A DNA stretch of 64,000 bases from Sphaerisporangium melleum (lineage in GTDB: Bacteria > Actinomycetota > Actinomycetes > Streptosporangiales > Streptosporangiaceae), in the NCBI RefSeq assembly GCF_014646695.1, contig NZ_BMNT01000028.1:1-64000 (forward strand), written 5' to 3'. Shown one piece after another: positions 8,245 to 17,179 of the stretch. Each line of letters begins with the position of its first letter. The first letter of the stretch is position 1. The notes beneath the pieces were generated by a model that was not told the DNA's origin, ran no database searches, and saw only the letters and a list, made by a program, of their open reading frames with translations. The translations under genes and the position numbers were made by a program.

Positions 8245-9128
8245 GCTCGCCCGCCTTCCGGCCGGTCGAGGGGCCGTGACGGCACGACGGCGACCGGGCA
8301 GTGCGCGTGGTGGAGCACGCCGTGGCCGACCGAGCCGAGCATGGCCGAGCGGAAGCCGCCTCTGCCGTGCGATCCCACGACGAGCAGGTCCACCGCCGAG
8401 GACGCCCGGCTCAGTGCCTCCACCGGGTGCTCGCGCACCACGGCCTCGTGCACCGGCACCTGCGGGAACTTCTCCCGCCAGGGCGCGAGCTGCTCCTGGG
8501 CGGCCCGCCGGCCGAGCTCGAACATCTTCTCCAGGTCGGTGGTGTAGGCGGCGAACACCGGCATGTGGGTCTCCACCTGCCAGGCGCAGATCGCCCGGAG
8601 CGCGGCCTGCCTGCGGGCCGCCTCCTCGAAGGCGTACTCCAGGGCGGCCTCGGACTCGGGCGACATGTCGTGACCGACGGCGATCTCCTGGCGCGGGGCG
8701 GTCATGAGGTGCCGGACCACGATGGCCGGGCAGGCCGTGCGCCCGGCGACGCCCATCGACACCGATCCCAGGATCAGCCCGAGGAACCCGCCGAGCCCCC
8801 GGCTCCCGACTACCAGGACGGCCGCGTCCTTCGCCGCGCCCAGCAATCGCTCGCGGACGGTGCCGGTCAGGGTGGCGGTCTCGACGGACAGCCCCGGCAC
8901 CCGCTCGCGGGCGGCCTTCGCCGCCTCGTCCAGGACGGCCTGCGAGCTCTCGCACAACGATTCCTGGAAGCCGGGTGGGGTGGTCAACGGCTGGTCGAAC
9001 ACCCACGGGTCGATGACGTTGACGATGCGCAGCCCCTCCCCGCGCCGCGCCGCGTCGTCGGCGGCGAAGCGCACGGCGTCCATCGAGGGGGGCGAGCCGT
9101 CGACGGCGGCGACGACATGTCCGCTCAT
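8241..9128 (-). CDS. Universal stress protein, two USP domains
   Basis: A 295-residue cytoplasmic protein with two tandem UspA domains (about 1-140 and 150-285). Each carries an ATP-binding glycine motif: GSRGLGGFLGLILGSVS in the first and GSHGRGGFRSAMLGSVGHG in the second. Tandem USPs of this kind are prominent in the mycobacterial dormancy regulon. It is the middle gene of a three-gene operon and has GGGGAG before its ATG. Its stop overlaps the start of the S2P/CBS gene by four bases. Likely role: ATP-dependent signalling or survival in hypoxia or stationary phase (inference). Confidence 0.92.
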   Translation of the reverse strand: MSGHVVAAVDGSPPSMDAVRFAADDAARRGEGLRIVNVIDPWVFDQPLTTPPGFQESLCESSQAVLDEAAKAARERVPGLSVETATLTGTVRERLLGAAKDAAVLVVGSRGLGGFLGLILGSVSMGVAGRTACPAIVVRHLMTAPRQEIAVGHDMSPESEAALEYAFEEAARRQAALRAICAWQVETHMPVFAAYTTDLEKMFELGRRAAQEQLAPWREKFPQVPVHEAVVREHPVEALSRASSAVDLLVVGSHGRGGFRSAMLGSVGHGVLHHAHCPVAVVPSRPLDRPEGGRA

Positions 9129-9140
9129 GGGTCTCCCCTC

Positions 9141-9746
9141 TCAGGGCTGGCGCGGGCGGCGCCACCGTTGGTGGACACCGGCCCATTCGGCGTCCCATTC
9201 GGCGTACCGGCGGCGGTCGAGCAGCCATCGCACGAGCGTCAGGTTCAGGAACAGGACGCCTCCGGCCGCGGCCATGACGCCGAACCCCGCGACGATCGTG
9301 TCGGCCAGCGTCTGCGCGTGGGTGCGCGGCGCGGCCACGGGATGGTCGGCGGAGTCGATCCACAGCTCCAGCGTCGACCCTGCCTTGGACTGCGCGGGGA
9401 CGGCCATGACCTGTGTGTGCTCCCGCCGGTCCGGGCCGTACCAGCGGACCTTGGCCTTGGTGCCGAGGATGGCGCCCTGCGAGGAGACCGTGCTCGTGCT
9501 CGTGGCGTCCTCGATCAGGACGGCGGTGACCTGCCTGCGCTGGGCCGGCTCCTCACGTTCGGCGGTCGCCCCGCGTTGGTAGACCGCGCCGGCGGCCAGG
9601 GCGGCCGGCCACAGACAGAGCAGCAGTGCCAGCAACGTGATCAGCACGGCCACGCCCTCGACGCGGTCGGAGCGGCGCCGCAACGGATTGCGGTCGAACC
9701 GATATCGCCGAGCACACCGCAACGTCCACCTGGCCAAGGATCGCAT
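9141..9746 (-). CDS. Rv1733c-like membrane protein
   Basis: A 201-residue protein resembling the Rv1733c family. It has an Arg-rich N-terminus (RWTLRCARRYRFDRNPLRRRSDRVEG), a membrane helix near 30-55, an extracytoplasmic beta-rich domain and a second helix near 150-172. In Mycobacterium tuberculosis Rv1733c belongs to the DosR dormancy regulon. Here it is the first gene of an operon with a USP and an S2P/CBS protein. The ATG follows GGGAGG. A DosR-like box at 9831-9844 and a TAAGAC -10-like sequence lie upstream. Biochemical function is unknown. Confidence 0.8.
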   Translation of the reverse strand: MRSLARWTLRCARRYRFDRNPLRRRSDRVEGVAVLITLLALLLCLWPAALAAGAVYQRGATAEREEPAQRRQVTAVLIEDATSTSTVSSQGAILGTKAKVRWYGPDRREHTQVMAVPAQSKAGSTLELWIDSADHPVAAPRTHAQTLADTIVAGFGVMAAAGGVLFLNLTLVRWLLDRRRYAEWDAEWAGVHQRWRRPRQP

Positions 9747-9830
9747 GGGGCACCTCCCTGTCCGGGAATCTGATTTCCAGACTCGGCCACGGGCGAGCGA
9801 CCCGGCAGGGTCTTACGACGTCTCTGGCGC

Positions 9831-9844
9831 GGGACGTTCGACCC
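9831..9844 (-). promoter_or_regulatory. DosR/DevR-like box upstream of the USP operon
   Basis: GGGACGTTCGACCC matches the DosR-type consensus (GGGAC, TTT, G, CCC spacing) at 12 of 14 positions by eye. Read leftward, it lies 85 bases before the Rv1733c-like start, with a TAAGAC -10-like hexamer about 16 bases beyond it. The operon contents fit a dormancy-type regulon. No DosR or DosS gene is in the window. Confidence 0.5.
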
Positions 9845-10019
9845 TGCCCGCCACCTGCGCTTTCGTACGCACCGTCATCTTCCTATCACCAAAATACGAC
9901 GAGTGGCCGCGCACTGGCACCCGGGCCCTGATGGTGCCCGCGGAAGCCCGTCCCAACCGTCCGGCGCGGCGTCGCGGTCCTGCCGTGCGGAGCGCCATGA
10001 ACGACCGGAAGCCGTGAAT

Positions 10020-10037
10020 TGTGTGACCTGTGTGACT
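10020..10037 (+). repeat. Tandem 9-bp repeat TGTGTGAC(C/T)
   Basis: Two adjacent copies of TGTGTGAC plus one variable base lie about 110 bases before the acidic membrane protein gene, in a region that is AT-rich for this genome. This may be a regulatory site. Confidence 0.4.
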
Positions 10038-10145
10038 CATGAGAAGGTTGCGATTCTCGGACTAACTGTGAAGTTTCCAGACAAGCCACTGTCGAAGCTG
10101 CTAAGAAGTTTCGCGGCCAGGTTTATTCATGGAGAAAGGTTCGCG

Positions 10146-11105
10146 ATGGACCGCGACGGCAACCCGAGATCCCCCGACGAGGATCCTCTGAAGCAGACCG
10201 GTCCCTTCGACATCGACTGGACCGGCGAGCCGGAGTCCCCACGCGGCGATCTGCTGTCCGACGGCTGGGCGGCCGGGCACGAGCCCGCCCACGGCGACGA
10301 CCACCCGCGCGCCGAGCACCCCGAGCATTCGGAGTTCGAGCCGGGACGTTCGCCCGACGCGACCGCCCTGCAGGAGGGGTACGACCCCGACGGCCCCGAG
10401 CACTACGGCGAGGGTTACCCCGCCGACGACTACGAGCGCCCCGAGGGGTACGCGCGACCGGACGAGGAGGGCTGGGCCCCCGACGGCGAGCACGACCCCG
10501 AGGGCGAGGAGCGCCGCGGATTCCTCGGCTCCGGCTGGACCGGCGAGGACGACGCCGAGGAGGAGAAGCGCAGCAAGAACAAGGGCCTCATCCTCGCCAT
10601 GGTCGCCATCGTCGTGCTGGCGGTCGCCGGCGGCTGGATCGTCTCGTCCTCGGTCGGCTCCAAGCCCGAAGCGGCGTGCGCCGCACCCGCCAACTGCTCA
10701 CCCGCCGGGGAGAAGCTCCCCGAGACCGTCGAGAGCCCGGCCGCCGACCCCAGCGGCGAGGCCACCGGTCCGGCCGCCACGCCGGAGGAGACCCTGACCG
10801 GGTCGCCTACCCCCAGCGCCTCGCCGAGCACGACGCCCACCGTGGCCTCCCGTCCCCAGACGAGCGAGGAGCCGAGCACCCGGCCGTCGCCCACCCGCAC
10901 CCGCCACTCCTCGGCGCCGCCCACGCCGAGATCCAGCGACACCCCGCAGCAGCAGCCGGAGAACCCGCGGGTTCAGGACGACGAGCCGTCCGACCCGCCG
11001 AGCTCCTCGGCCCCGCCCCCGCCCCCGCCGTCCACGCAGGCGCCCCCGCCTCCCGCGCCCACTCCGGAGCGCAACAACGGCGGCCTGCTCGACTGGCTCT
11101 TCTAG
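10146..11105 (+). CDS. Acidic disordered single-pass membrane protein
   Basis: A 319-residue protein in three parts. Residues 1-140 are rich in Asp, Glu, Gly and Pro (cytoplasmic, probably disordered). A single membrane helix follows at about 150-170 (LILAMVAIVVLAVAGGWIV). The rest is a Ser/Thr/Pro-rich outside tail ending in ERNNGGLLDWLF. The ATG at 10146 follows GGAGAAAGG; the longer frame upstream has no support. I do not recognise a family or catalytic domain. The layout resembles cell-envelope anchored proteins with glycosylatable tails. It is probably a single-gene unit. Confidence 0.72.
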   Translation: MDRDGNPRSPDEDPLKQTGPFDIDWTGEPESPRGDLLSDGWAAGHEPAHGDDHPRAEHPEHSEFEPGRSPDATALQEGYDPDGPEHYGEGYPADDYERPEGYARPDEEGWAPDGEHDPEGEERRGFLGSGWTGEDDAEEEKRSKNKGLILAMVAIVVLAVAGGWIVSSSVGSKPEAACAAPANCSPAGEKLPETVESPAADPSGEATGPAATPEETLTGSPTPSASPSTTPTVASRPQTSEEPSTRPSPTRTRHSSAPPTPRSSDTPQQQPENPRVQDDEPSDPPSSSAPPPPPPSTQAPPPPAPTPERNNGGLLDWLF

Positions 11106-11109
11106 ACCG

Positions 11110-12366
11110 TCACCGCCCTCGCCACGGCCTCCGCACGGCCCAGGCGAGGGCACCCGCGGCGAGCACCGCGCATCCGGCGAGCGTCGCGGGCAGAGGGAGG
11201 CTGAAGGCCAGCAGCAGACATCCGGCCAGCCCGATCACGGGGACGGCCCTCGGCGGGCGCCCTTCCCCGCGGGTCAGCGTCAGCGCCGAGGCGTTGGCGA
11301 TGGCGTAGTAGACCAGCACGCCGAACGACGAGAAGCCGATGGCGCCACGCAGGTCCACCGTCCCGGCGACGACGGCCACCACGATGCCCACGGCGAGCGC
11401 CGCGCGGTGCGGCACCTGGAAGCGCGGGTGGACGGCGCCCAGGGGGCGCGGCAGATGGCCGTCCCTGGCCATGGCCAGCACGGTGCGCGAGACGCCGAGG
11501 ACCAGCGCCAGCAGCGAACCGAGGGCGGCGATCGCCGCCCCGGCCGTGATCAGGGGGACCAGGCCTCCGGCTCCGGCCGCGCGGACGGCGTCCGCCACCG
11601 GCGCGGCCGAGCGGGCGAGCCGCTCCGGGCCGAGCGCGGCCGGCACCGCGACGGCCACGGCGGCGTAGACCACCAGGGTGAACCCCAGGGCGATCGGAAT
11701 GGCGCGCGGAATCGTCCTGGCCGGGTCGCGCACCTCCTCGCCGAGCGTGGCGATGCGGGCGTATCCGGCGAAGGCGAAGAAGAGCAGCCCGGCCGCCTGG
11801 AGCACCCCGCCGGCGGTCATCCCGGTGGCCGGCGACGGCGGCGCCAGACCGGCCCGGCCGCCCGCGAGGCAGACGGCCACGGCCACGGCCAGCACGACCA
11901 GGACGGCCGTCACGATCAGCCGGGTCGCCCACGCGGCCTTGTGCACTCCCATGTAGTCGACCACCGTGACCACCGCCACGGCGGCCACCGCGACGAGATG
12001 CTCGCGCCCCGGCCAGGCGTAGGCGCCCACGGTGAGCGCCATCGCGGCGCAGCTCGCCGTCTTGCCCACCACGAAGCCCCAGCCGGCGAGATACCCCCAG
12101 AAGTCGCCCAGGCGCTCGCGCCCGTACACGTAGGTGCCGCCGGAGGCGGGATAGCGGGCGGCGAGCCGCGCCGAGGAGGTGGCGTTGCAGTACGCGACCA
12201 GGGCCGCGACCGCGAGCGCGAGCAGCAGGCCGGAGCCGGCCGCCGCCGCGGCGGGGGCGAACGCGGCGAACACCCCCGCGCCGATCATGGAGCCGAGACC
12301 GATGACGACGGCGTCGGTGGTGCCGAGACGCCGGGCGAGCGAGCCGTCAACGGGAGCGGGGGTCAT
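11110..12366 (-). CDS. APC-family amino acid permease
   Basis: A 418-residue inner-membrane transporter with about 12 hydrophobic segments. The N-terminal GLGSMIGAGVFAAF matches the conserved substrate-binding loop of APC amino acid/polyamine permeases, and YPASGGTYVYGRERLG follows in the family position. The substrate cannot be told. The gene ends four bases from the convergent acidic membrane protein gene. It looks leaderless: TAGAGT lies six bases before the ATG and there is no ribosome site. Confidence 0.9.
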   Translation of the reverse strand: MTPAPVDGSLARRLGTTDAVVIGLGSMIGAGVFAAFAPAAAAAGSGLLLALAVAALVAYCNATSSARLAARYPASGGTYVYGRERLGDFWGYLAGWGFVVGKTASCAAMALTVGAYAWPGREHLVAVAAVAVVTVVDYMGVHKAAWATRLIVTAVLVVLAVAVAVCLAGGRAGLAPPSPATGMTAGGVLQAAGLLFFAFAGYARIATLGEEVRDPARTIPRAIPIALGFTLVVYAAVAVAVPAALGPERLARSAAPVADAVRAAGAGGLVPLITAGAAIAALGSLLALVLGVSRTVLAMARDGHLPRPLGAVHPRFQVPHRAALAVGIVVAVVAGTVDLRGAIGFSSFGVLVYYAIANASALTLTRGEGRPPRAVPVIGLAGCLLLAFSLPLPATLAGCAVLAAGALAWAVRRPWRGR

Positions 12367-12446
12367 GACGTCACTCTAGGCAGACGGCTCCCGCGGTTCC
12401 CTGCGGCCCGGCGCGAAGAGCCGGGGATGGACGGGGCCGCGGTGGG

Positions 12447-14351
12447 TCAGCCGCGGGTCTCGGCGGGCTCGGCCACCGCCGTCGCGGAGGCGGCGCGCCG
12501 GCGGGCGCCGCGCCGGCGCAGGGCCAACAAGGCGATCAGCGCGAGGAGGACGGCGGCCGACGTTCCCGGGCCGATCAGGGCCCCGGTCCGCTGGTCGGCG
12601 CCGAGCTCGGGCGCCCACGGGAGGGCCAGGGCGGCGTACCACTCCTGGCCCTGGCGCGGACCGGCGAGGAAGACCAGTGCCACCCAGACCTGCACCGCCA
12701 CCGCCGCGCCGAGCATGCCGGTGCGCAGAGCCGGGCCGATGACCCGGGGCAGCGGGTCGAGCCCCAGCGCGACGTGGAAGAACCACGTGCCGGTGACGGC
12801 CAGCGTCGCCAGGACGGCCAGTCGCACGGCCAGGCTCGACTGCGCCCAGTCGAACAGGCCGGTGACGTAGAGCAGCAGGTACGGCACGCCGTACACCGCC
12901 GTCGCGGCGGCCGGGTGGGTCAGCGCCGTGGCGTGGCGCCCTTCGGCGGCGCGGGCGGCCGACGGCGCGGCCTCGCGCAGCGGCACCAGCGGCGCTCCCA
13001 GGGCGAACAGCGCGGGTCCTGCGGTGCCGACGAGCGCGTACTGCAGGGCGTGCGCCGAGAAGAGCGCCGGCGCGTACGCGGCCAGCCCGCCGGCGACGGC
13101 GTACAGCACGACGAGGACGCCCGCGACCGCCGTCGCGACCTGGCCCACCGGCCACGCCTCGCCACGGCGGGCGAGCCGCCACACGCCGACCAGATAGCCG
13201 GCGGCGATCAGGATCACGGCCATGATCAGGATCGGGTCCGGCCGGAACTCGGTGAGCAGCCGGCCCGGGGCGAACGGCGGCAGCACGTAGCCGAGGAGCT
13301 CGTGCTGGTCGTGCGAGGCCTCCGCGCGCGGCGGCGGGGTGCGCGACAGGCCGACCGCCAGCGCGATCGCGCAGGCCATCACCGCGGCCTCGGCGGCGGC
13401 GAGCCGCAGGAACGGCCCCGAGCCCGGCCGCCCGTCGCCGGCCGCGGCGCCGTCCAGCGTGGCGATGGTGGCGCGGCGGTGCCTCCAGCCGAACCATCCC
13501 AGCACGCAGAGCGCCGCCAGCTTGGCCAGCACCAGCAGCCCGTACCGCGTCTGCCACACCTCGGCCACCCCGCCGAGCCGGATCCACGCGTTGACCAGCC
13601 CGGAGGCCCCGACGATGGCGAAGCAGCACAGCGCGACCGCGCTGAAGCGCCGCACCGCGACCGCGGCGGACGCGGCGTCGTAGCGGCGCAGGTGGGCCAC
13701 CAGCGCGAACAGGCCGCCCACCCACAGTGTCACTCCGGCGATGTGCGCCATCAGGCTGGAGATCGCGATGTTGTGGTCGGCGGCGGAGGCGGAGTGGCCG
13801 ACGTAGGCGGGCGGCAGCACCGCGAAGACCGCGATGGCCAGCAGCACGACCCGGCCGAGGGTGCCGACGCGCAGCGACGTCCCGATCGCCACGACCACGG
13901 TCAGCACCGTCACCAGCAGGAACGCCTGCCCCTGCGGCACCTCCATGCTGTAGGTCGGCAGGAAGCCGGACTCGATGGCCTCCCCGACCGGCAGGCCGAT
14001 CAGGTCCGACATGGTGAGGATCTGGGTGCACGCCGCGGTCGCCGCCCAGGCGAGCGCCCACGGCCCGGCGGCCCTGGTGATCTCGCGGCGGGCGTCCGCG
14101 CCGCCGCCGAGGGCCGCGGCGGCGAGCAGGGTGCCGACCGTGGCCACCGCGCACACGTCGTGCAGCACCCGCACGATGGGCAGGCCGGCGGTGGTGAGCA
14201 GGCCGGGCGCGGGCAGTCCCGGGATCTGCTGCGGCGGCCAGCCGCCGCCGAACCACAGAGCGCCGAAGAGCACGGCGAGCGCCGCGAGGACGACGGCCAC
14301 CGCCGACGCGGTGGACACCAACACGATCGAACGCCGGGGAGAGGCCATCAT
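12447..14351 (-). CDS. CopD domain-CtaG fusion, copper import / cytochrome oxidase assembly
   Basis: A 634-residue polytopic membrane protein with roughly 14 or more hydrophobic segments. The N-terminal half (about 1-320) resembles the CopD copper-resistance domain (HDVCAVATVGTLLAAA, MAHIAGVTLWVGGLFALVAH). The C-terminal half (about 350-610) resembles the CtaG/caa3-oxidase assembly family (HALQYALVGTAGPALFALGAPL). This fusion is known in actinobacteria and is thought to bring copper across the membrane for oxidase assembly. GAGGAAG precedes the start; an alternative methionine is one codon downstream. A SURF1-like oxidase assembly gene is elsewhere in the window at 60 kb. Confidence 0.9.
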   Translation of the reverse strand: MMASPRRSIVLVSTASAVAVVLAALAVLFGALWFGGGWPPQQIPGLPAPGLLTTAGLPIVRVLHDVCAVATVGTLLAAAALGGGADARREITRAAGPWALAWAATAACTQILTMSDLIGLPVGEAIESGFLPTYSMEVPQGQAFLLVTVLTVVVAIGTSLRVGTLGRVVLLAIAVFAVLPPAYVGHSASAADHNIAISSLMAHIAGVTLWVGGLFALVAHLRRYDAASAAVAVRRFSAVALCCFAIVGASGLVNAWIRLGGVAEVWQTRYGLLVLAKLAALCVLGWFGWRHRRATIATLDGAAAGDGRPGSGPFLRLAAAEAAVMACAIALAVGLSRTPPPRAEASHDQHELLGYVLPPFAPGRLLTEFRPDPILIMAVILIAAGYLVGVWRLARRGEAWPVGQVATAVAGVLVVLYAVAGGLAAYAPALFSAHALQYALVGTAGPALFALGAPLVPLREAAPSAARAAEGRHATALTHPAAATAVYGVPYLLLYVTGLFDWAQSSLAVRLAVLATLAVTGTWFFHVALGLDPLPRVIGPALRTGMLGAAVAVQVWVALVFLAGPRQGQEWYAALALPWAPELGADQRTGALIGPGTSAAVLLALIALLALRRRGARRRAASATAVAEPAETRG

Positions 14352-14569
14352 CCTGCTTCCTCGTCATCGGATGCGTACCGTCGCTGTTGCCCGCGCTTGA
14401 TCGAGTATGTCGGTGTTTGTGGAAGATGGCGAGGGTCTGCGGGGCGTCCACGGGCTTTGCCCAGCTCAGGGGAGGACTTGGGCGACCGGTTGGCCGGAGG
14501 CCGTGTTTACCGGCCCTCGCATCGGACAGGTGCACTACGGACAGACCCATTCAGCGAAGGGGGCCGATC

Positions 14570-14764
14570 ATGGGTGTGGACGACAAGTTCTCCAACAAGG
14601 CCGAGCAGCTCAAGGGCAAGGTCAAGCAGGGTGTGGGCGAGGCGACCGACGATGAGGACCTGCGGGCCGAAGGCGAGGCCGACGAGGCCAAGGGCCGGCT
14701 GAAGCAGGCCGGCGAGCGGGTGAAGGACGCCGCCAAGAACGTCAAGGACGCCTTCAAGGACTGA
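14570..14764 (+). CDS. CsbD-family small stress protein
   Basis: A 64-residue, highly charged protein with the CsbD pattern: MGVDDKFSNKAEQLKGKVKQ, then GEATDDEDLRAEGEADEAKG, and a Lys-rich end. The family is widespread, often under general-stress sigma factors, and of unknown biochemical role. The ATG at 14570 follows AAGGGGG at good spacing; the longer upstream frame is not supported. A strong terminator follows. Confidence 0.9.
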   Translation: MGVDDKFSNKAEQLKGKVKQGVGEATDDEDLRAEGEADEAKGRLKQAGERVKDAAKNVKDAFKD

Positions 14765-14789
14765 CGCCCCTCACCAGGGCCGACGTCCC

Positions 14790-14822
14790 GGCGCCCGCGG
14801 GGCGGGAGAACCCGCGGGCGCC
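14790..14822. terminator. Bidirectional terminator between csbD-like and RraA-like genes
   Basis: A perfect 12-bp stem GGCGCCCGCGGG with its complement and a nine-base loop lies between two convergent genes. Confidence 0.72.
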
Positions 14823-14877
14823 GCCACGCGCCACCAGGCCGCGCGTGCGGACGGCGGGCCGCGCGCCGCGAGAGCGC

Positions 14878-15507
14878 TCACACGGACCGCCGCAGTTTGG
14901 CGACCATGTCCTCCCGGTAGCGGTTCGCCTCGGCCAGCGTCGCTCCCTCGCGCAGCGCGGCGACGACGTTCTCCTCGGCGTCGGCGTACATGTAGCAATC
15001 GGGGAAGACGTCGGTGGAGTCGAGGGCGACCACGCCCGCGGCGTCCATGACGATGGTGCTGCTCTCGTCCACCGTCACGCCGCCGATCTCGACGGGGCCG
15101 CCGACGGCGGCGACGTGAACGTCCGGCCCGGGGCCGGCCGTCGCCTCGTACAGGGCCCACACGGGCAGGCCGAGGTCGCGGTGGGCGTTGACGTCCCGCA
15201 CCCCGCCCTCCACGAGCAGGCCGCGCACCCCGCGGGCGAGCGCGGCGCGGGTGAGGATCTCGTCCCACACCGCCCCGGCCGCCGCCTGCGCGCCGGCCAC
15301 GACGATCACGCGGCCGTCGAGGCATTCGTCCAGCACCGCGCGCAGGGGCTGGAGGCCGTGCTCACCCGGTCCAGGGGCGAGCCGGACGGTGCGGGGCTTG
15401 CCCATCAGTCCTTGCGTACGGTGAACGGGGCGCAGCGGCGGGCTGAGCCAGCCCGTCTGCCCCCGGAGTTGCAGTACATCCGCGATCGCGGTGGTAGGCG
15501 GAACCAC
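14878..15507 (-). CDS. RraA-like family protein (aldolase/decarboxylase type)
   Basis: A soluble protein of about 209 residues with the RraA/HMG-aldolase fold. Core signatures are visible: DGRVIVVAGAQAAAGAVWDEILTRAALARGVRGLLVEGGVRDV, where the G-x-R-D pair holds the pyruvate and metal site. Members act as 4-hydroxy-4-methyl-2-oxoglutarate aldolases or oxaloacetate decarboxylases, or inhibit RNase E; which applies here is unknown. I favour the GTG at 15507 because GAGGTGAT lies nine bases before it. A GTG at 15519 in the same frame is the alternative. No operon partner is evident. Confidence 0.82.
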   Translation of the reverse strand: MVPPTTAIADVLQLRGQTGWLSPPLRPVHRTQGLMGKPRTVRLAPGPGEHGLQPLRAVLDECLDGRVIVVAGAQAAAGAVWDEILTRAALARGVRGLLVEGGVRDVNAHRDLGLPVWALYEATAGPGPDVHVAAVGGPVEIGGVTVDESSTIVMDAAGVVALDSTDVFPDCYMYADAEENVVAALREGATLAEANRYREDMVAKLRRSV

Positions 15508-15857
15508 AGTATCGATCACCTCTTATGGGGAGATTTCCGGATCTTGCCGACTGAGGTGGGCGTGACAGCCCCTCGGGTGCGGTGTCAGACCTGCCGGAAC
15601 GCGCCCTACCTGGTCGGACCCCGCGCACGCGGTGAAGCACACGAGACGCGCATGTCACCCTCTTCCTGCGCGAGGCCGGCCCTGGTGACGGGCGGCGACG
15701 TGCGTCCGCGAACCGGACGGACGTCCGGTCCGGGTGTGGCGTCCCATCGCGCAGGTCCCGGCTCCCCGGGACACCGGCACGGCGGGAGAGGCCGCGGCCG
15801 TCCCCGGGCGGCCGCGTGCCGATGGTGGTGGCGACGATGACGGACGGGGGGACGCCG
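15508..15857. other. Intergenic stretch, no gene seen
   Basis: About 340 bases upstream of the leftward RraA-like gene and downstream of the leftward VOC gene. It contains CATAAGAGGTGATC next to the RraA start. I see no convincing ORF, repeat or hairpin. Confidence 0.4.
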
Positions 15858-16310
15858 TCACTCGGCCCAGAGCCTGCGGACCTCCTCGAAGACCTTCTGA
15901 TCGTGCGAGATCTCGACGACGTTGCCATCGGGGTCGGTCAGCGCGCAGACGTAGCCGACGGGCGGTGGCAACTGCATGGGCTCCCAGTGCAGGCACCCCA
16001 TCTCCCGCGCCCGGCGGGCGACCTCGTCGACGTCCTCGCGGTTCGGCACCTCCATGCCGAGGTGGGCGAACGGCGCGAGCTGCGGCTGCCTGCGTCCCCG
16101 GTCCCTGGCGAACTCGACGAGGACGAGCACGAACGGCGTCTCCACCTGCCTGTCGTTGGAGAGCCAGACGTTGCGGCCGTCCTTGTCCTCGTGCCTCGAC
16201 ACCACCACAAGTGGTGTCATGGTGGTGTAGAACTCGATCGCCGCGTCCAGGTCGCTGCTCGGCAGCGCGACGTGCGTCCACCGCGCCTCGGTGAGCTTCT
16301 TGCCGGCCAC
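15858..16310 (-). CDS. VOC-family (glyoxalase/dioxygenase-like) protein
   Basis: A protein of about 150 residues with a vicinal-oxygen-chelate fold. HVALPSSDLDAAIEFYTTM is at the start, FAHLGMEVPNREDVDEVARRARE in the middle and DPDGNVVEISHD near the end, giving the expected His and Glu metal ligands. The substrate is unknown. I chose the GTG at 16310 because GAGGAGG sits five bases upstream. An ATG at 16379 in the same frame would add 23 residues but has no ribosome site. It stands alone on the minus strand. Confidence 0.82.
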   Translation of the reverse strand: MAGKKLTEARWTHVALPSSDLDAAIEFYTTMTPLVVVSRHEDKDGRNVWLSNDRQVETPFVLVLVEFARDRGRRQPQLAPFAHLGMEVPNREDVDEVARRAREMGCLHWEPMQLPPPVGYVCALTDPDGNVVEISHDQKVFEEVRRLWAE

Positions 16311-16634
16311 CACTGCCTCCTCGAACGGTTCGCCTGCCGAATTCGGGGCTCCTTCCCTGGTACCTGCCCATCTGGTCATCGGCCGCCGGGCTCGGTGGCG
16401 GGCTGCCGCACCGCACGGGCCCGGACGGGGGAGCCCGGACCGCCACGCCGCGACCGCCGATGCCGCTGCGCGTAGTATCCGGTCACCGCGCCGCCCTGCC
16501 TAGAGCGTGATCGCCTTCCTGCGCCGAGCGCCCTCCTCCGATCGGTGTACGGCCCGCCCGGCGGCGGAATGATCAGTCGCGGGCGGGCGTTGCCGAGTGT
16601 CGAGGCAAGGACCCGCAGATCGTGAGGAGACACC

Positions 16635-17033
16635 GTGACCAGGCTGAACGAGGACGCCATCGCGCTGCTGCGCCGTCCCATCCCCGGCTGGGTGACCACG
16701 CACCGCCCCGACGGATCACTGCACAGCACCGTGGTCTGGATCGACGTCGACGACGCCGGTGACGTCCTGTTCAACACCGCGGTCGGCCGGGCCAAGGAGC
16801 GCTACCTGCGCGCCGATCCGCGTCTGTCGATCAGCGTGCTGGACCCGGACAACCCCTACCGCCGGGTCAGCATCTCGGGAACGGCCGAGTTCGAGCTGGA
16901 GGGCTCCGACGAGCTGATCGACAAGCTGGCCAAGAAGTACCTCGGCGTGGACTCCTACCCCGGCCGCACTCCCGGCGAGGAGCGGATCACCGTCCGCGTC
17001 CGGCCCGAGCGCGTCATCCACTTCGCCGGCTGA
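16635..17033 (+). CDS. PPOX-class F420-dependent oxidoreductase-type protein
   Basis: A 132-residue split-beta-barrel flavin/F420-binding protein of the PPOX class. Motifs include GWVTTHRPDGSLHSTVVWIDVD, NTAVGRAKERYLRADPRLSISVLDPDNPYRRVSISGTA and ITVRVRPERVIHF. Such proteins reduce diverse substrates with F420H2 or bind FMN; the substrate here is unknown. The GTG start is preceded by GAGGAG at five bases. F420 use is common in actinomycetes and fits the organism. Confidence 0.87.
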   Translation: MTRLNEDAIALLRRPIPGWVTTHRPDGSLHSTVVWIDVDDAGDVLFNTAVGRAKERYLRADPRLSISVLDPDNPYRRVSISGTAEFELEGSDELIDKLAKKYLGVDSYPGRTPGEERITVRVRPERVIHFAG

Positions 17034-17179
17034 TCATCCCGGGAAGCCGCCCCCGGTTCCCCGGCCGGGGGTGGTCCGGGATTCCCAGCGCCCCGTCGTG
17101 CCGGTACGGTTCCCGCCAAGACCGGACACGGCGTGCAGCCTGATCTACTGGAGGAGCGGGCTGCACGGGAGGGCGACAC

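Noticed and set aside
11115-11151. Inverted repeat GCCCTCGCC / GGCGAGGGC as a terminator
   Set aside because: It overlaps the stop and last codons of the permease gene and has a 19-base loop, so it is weak evidence.
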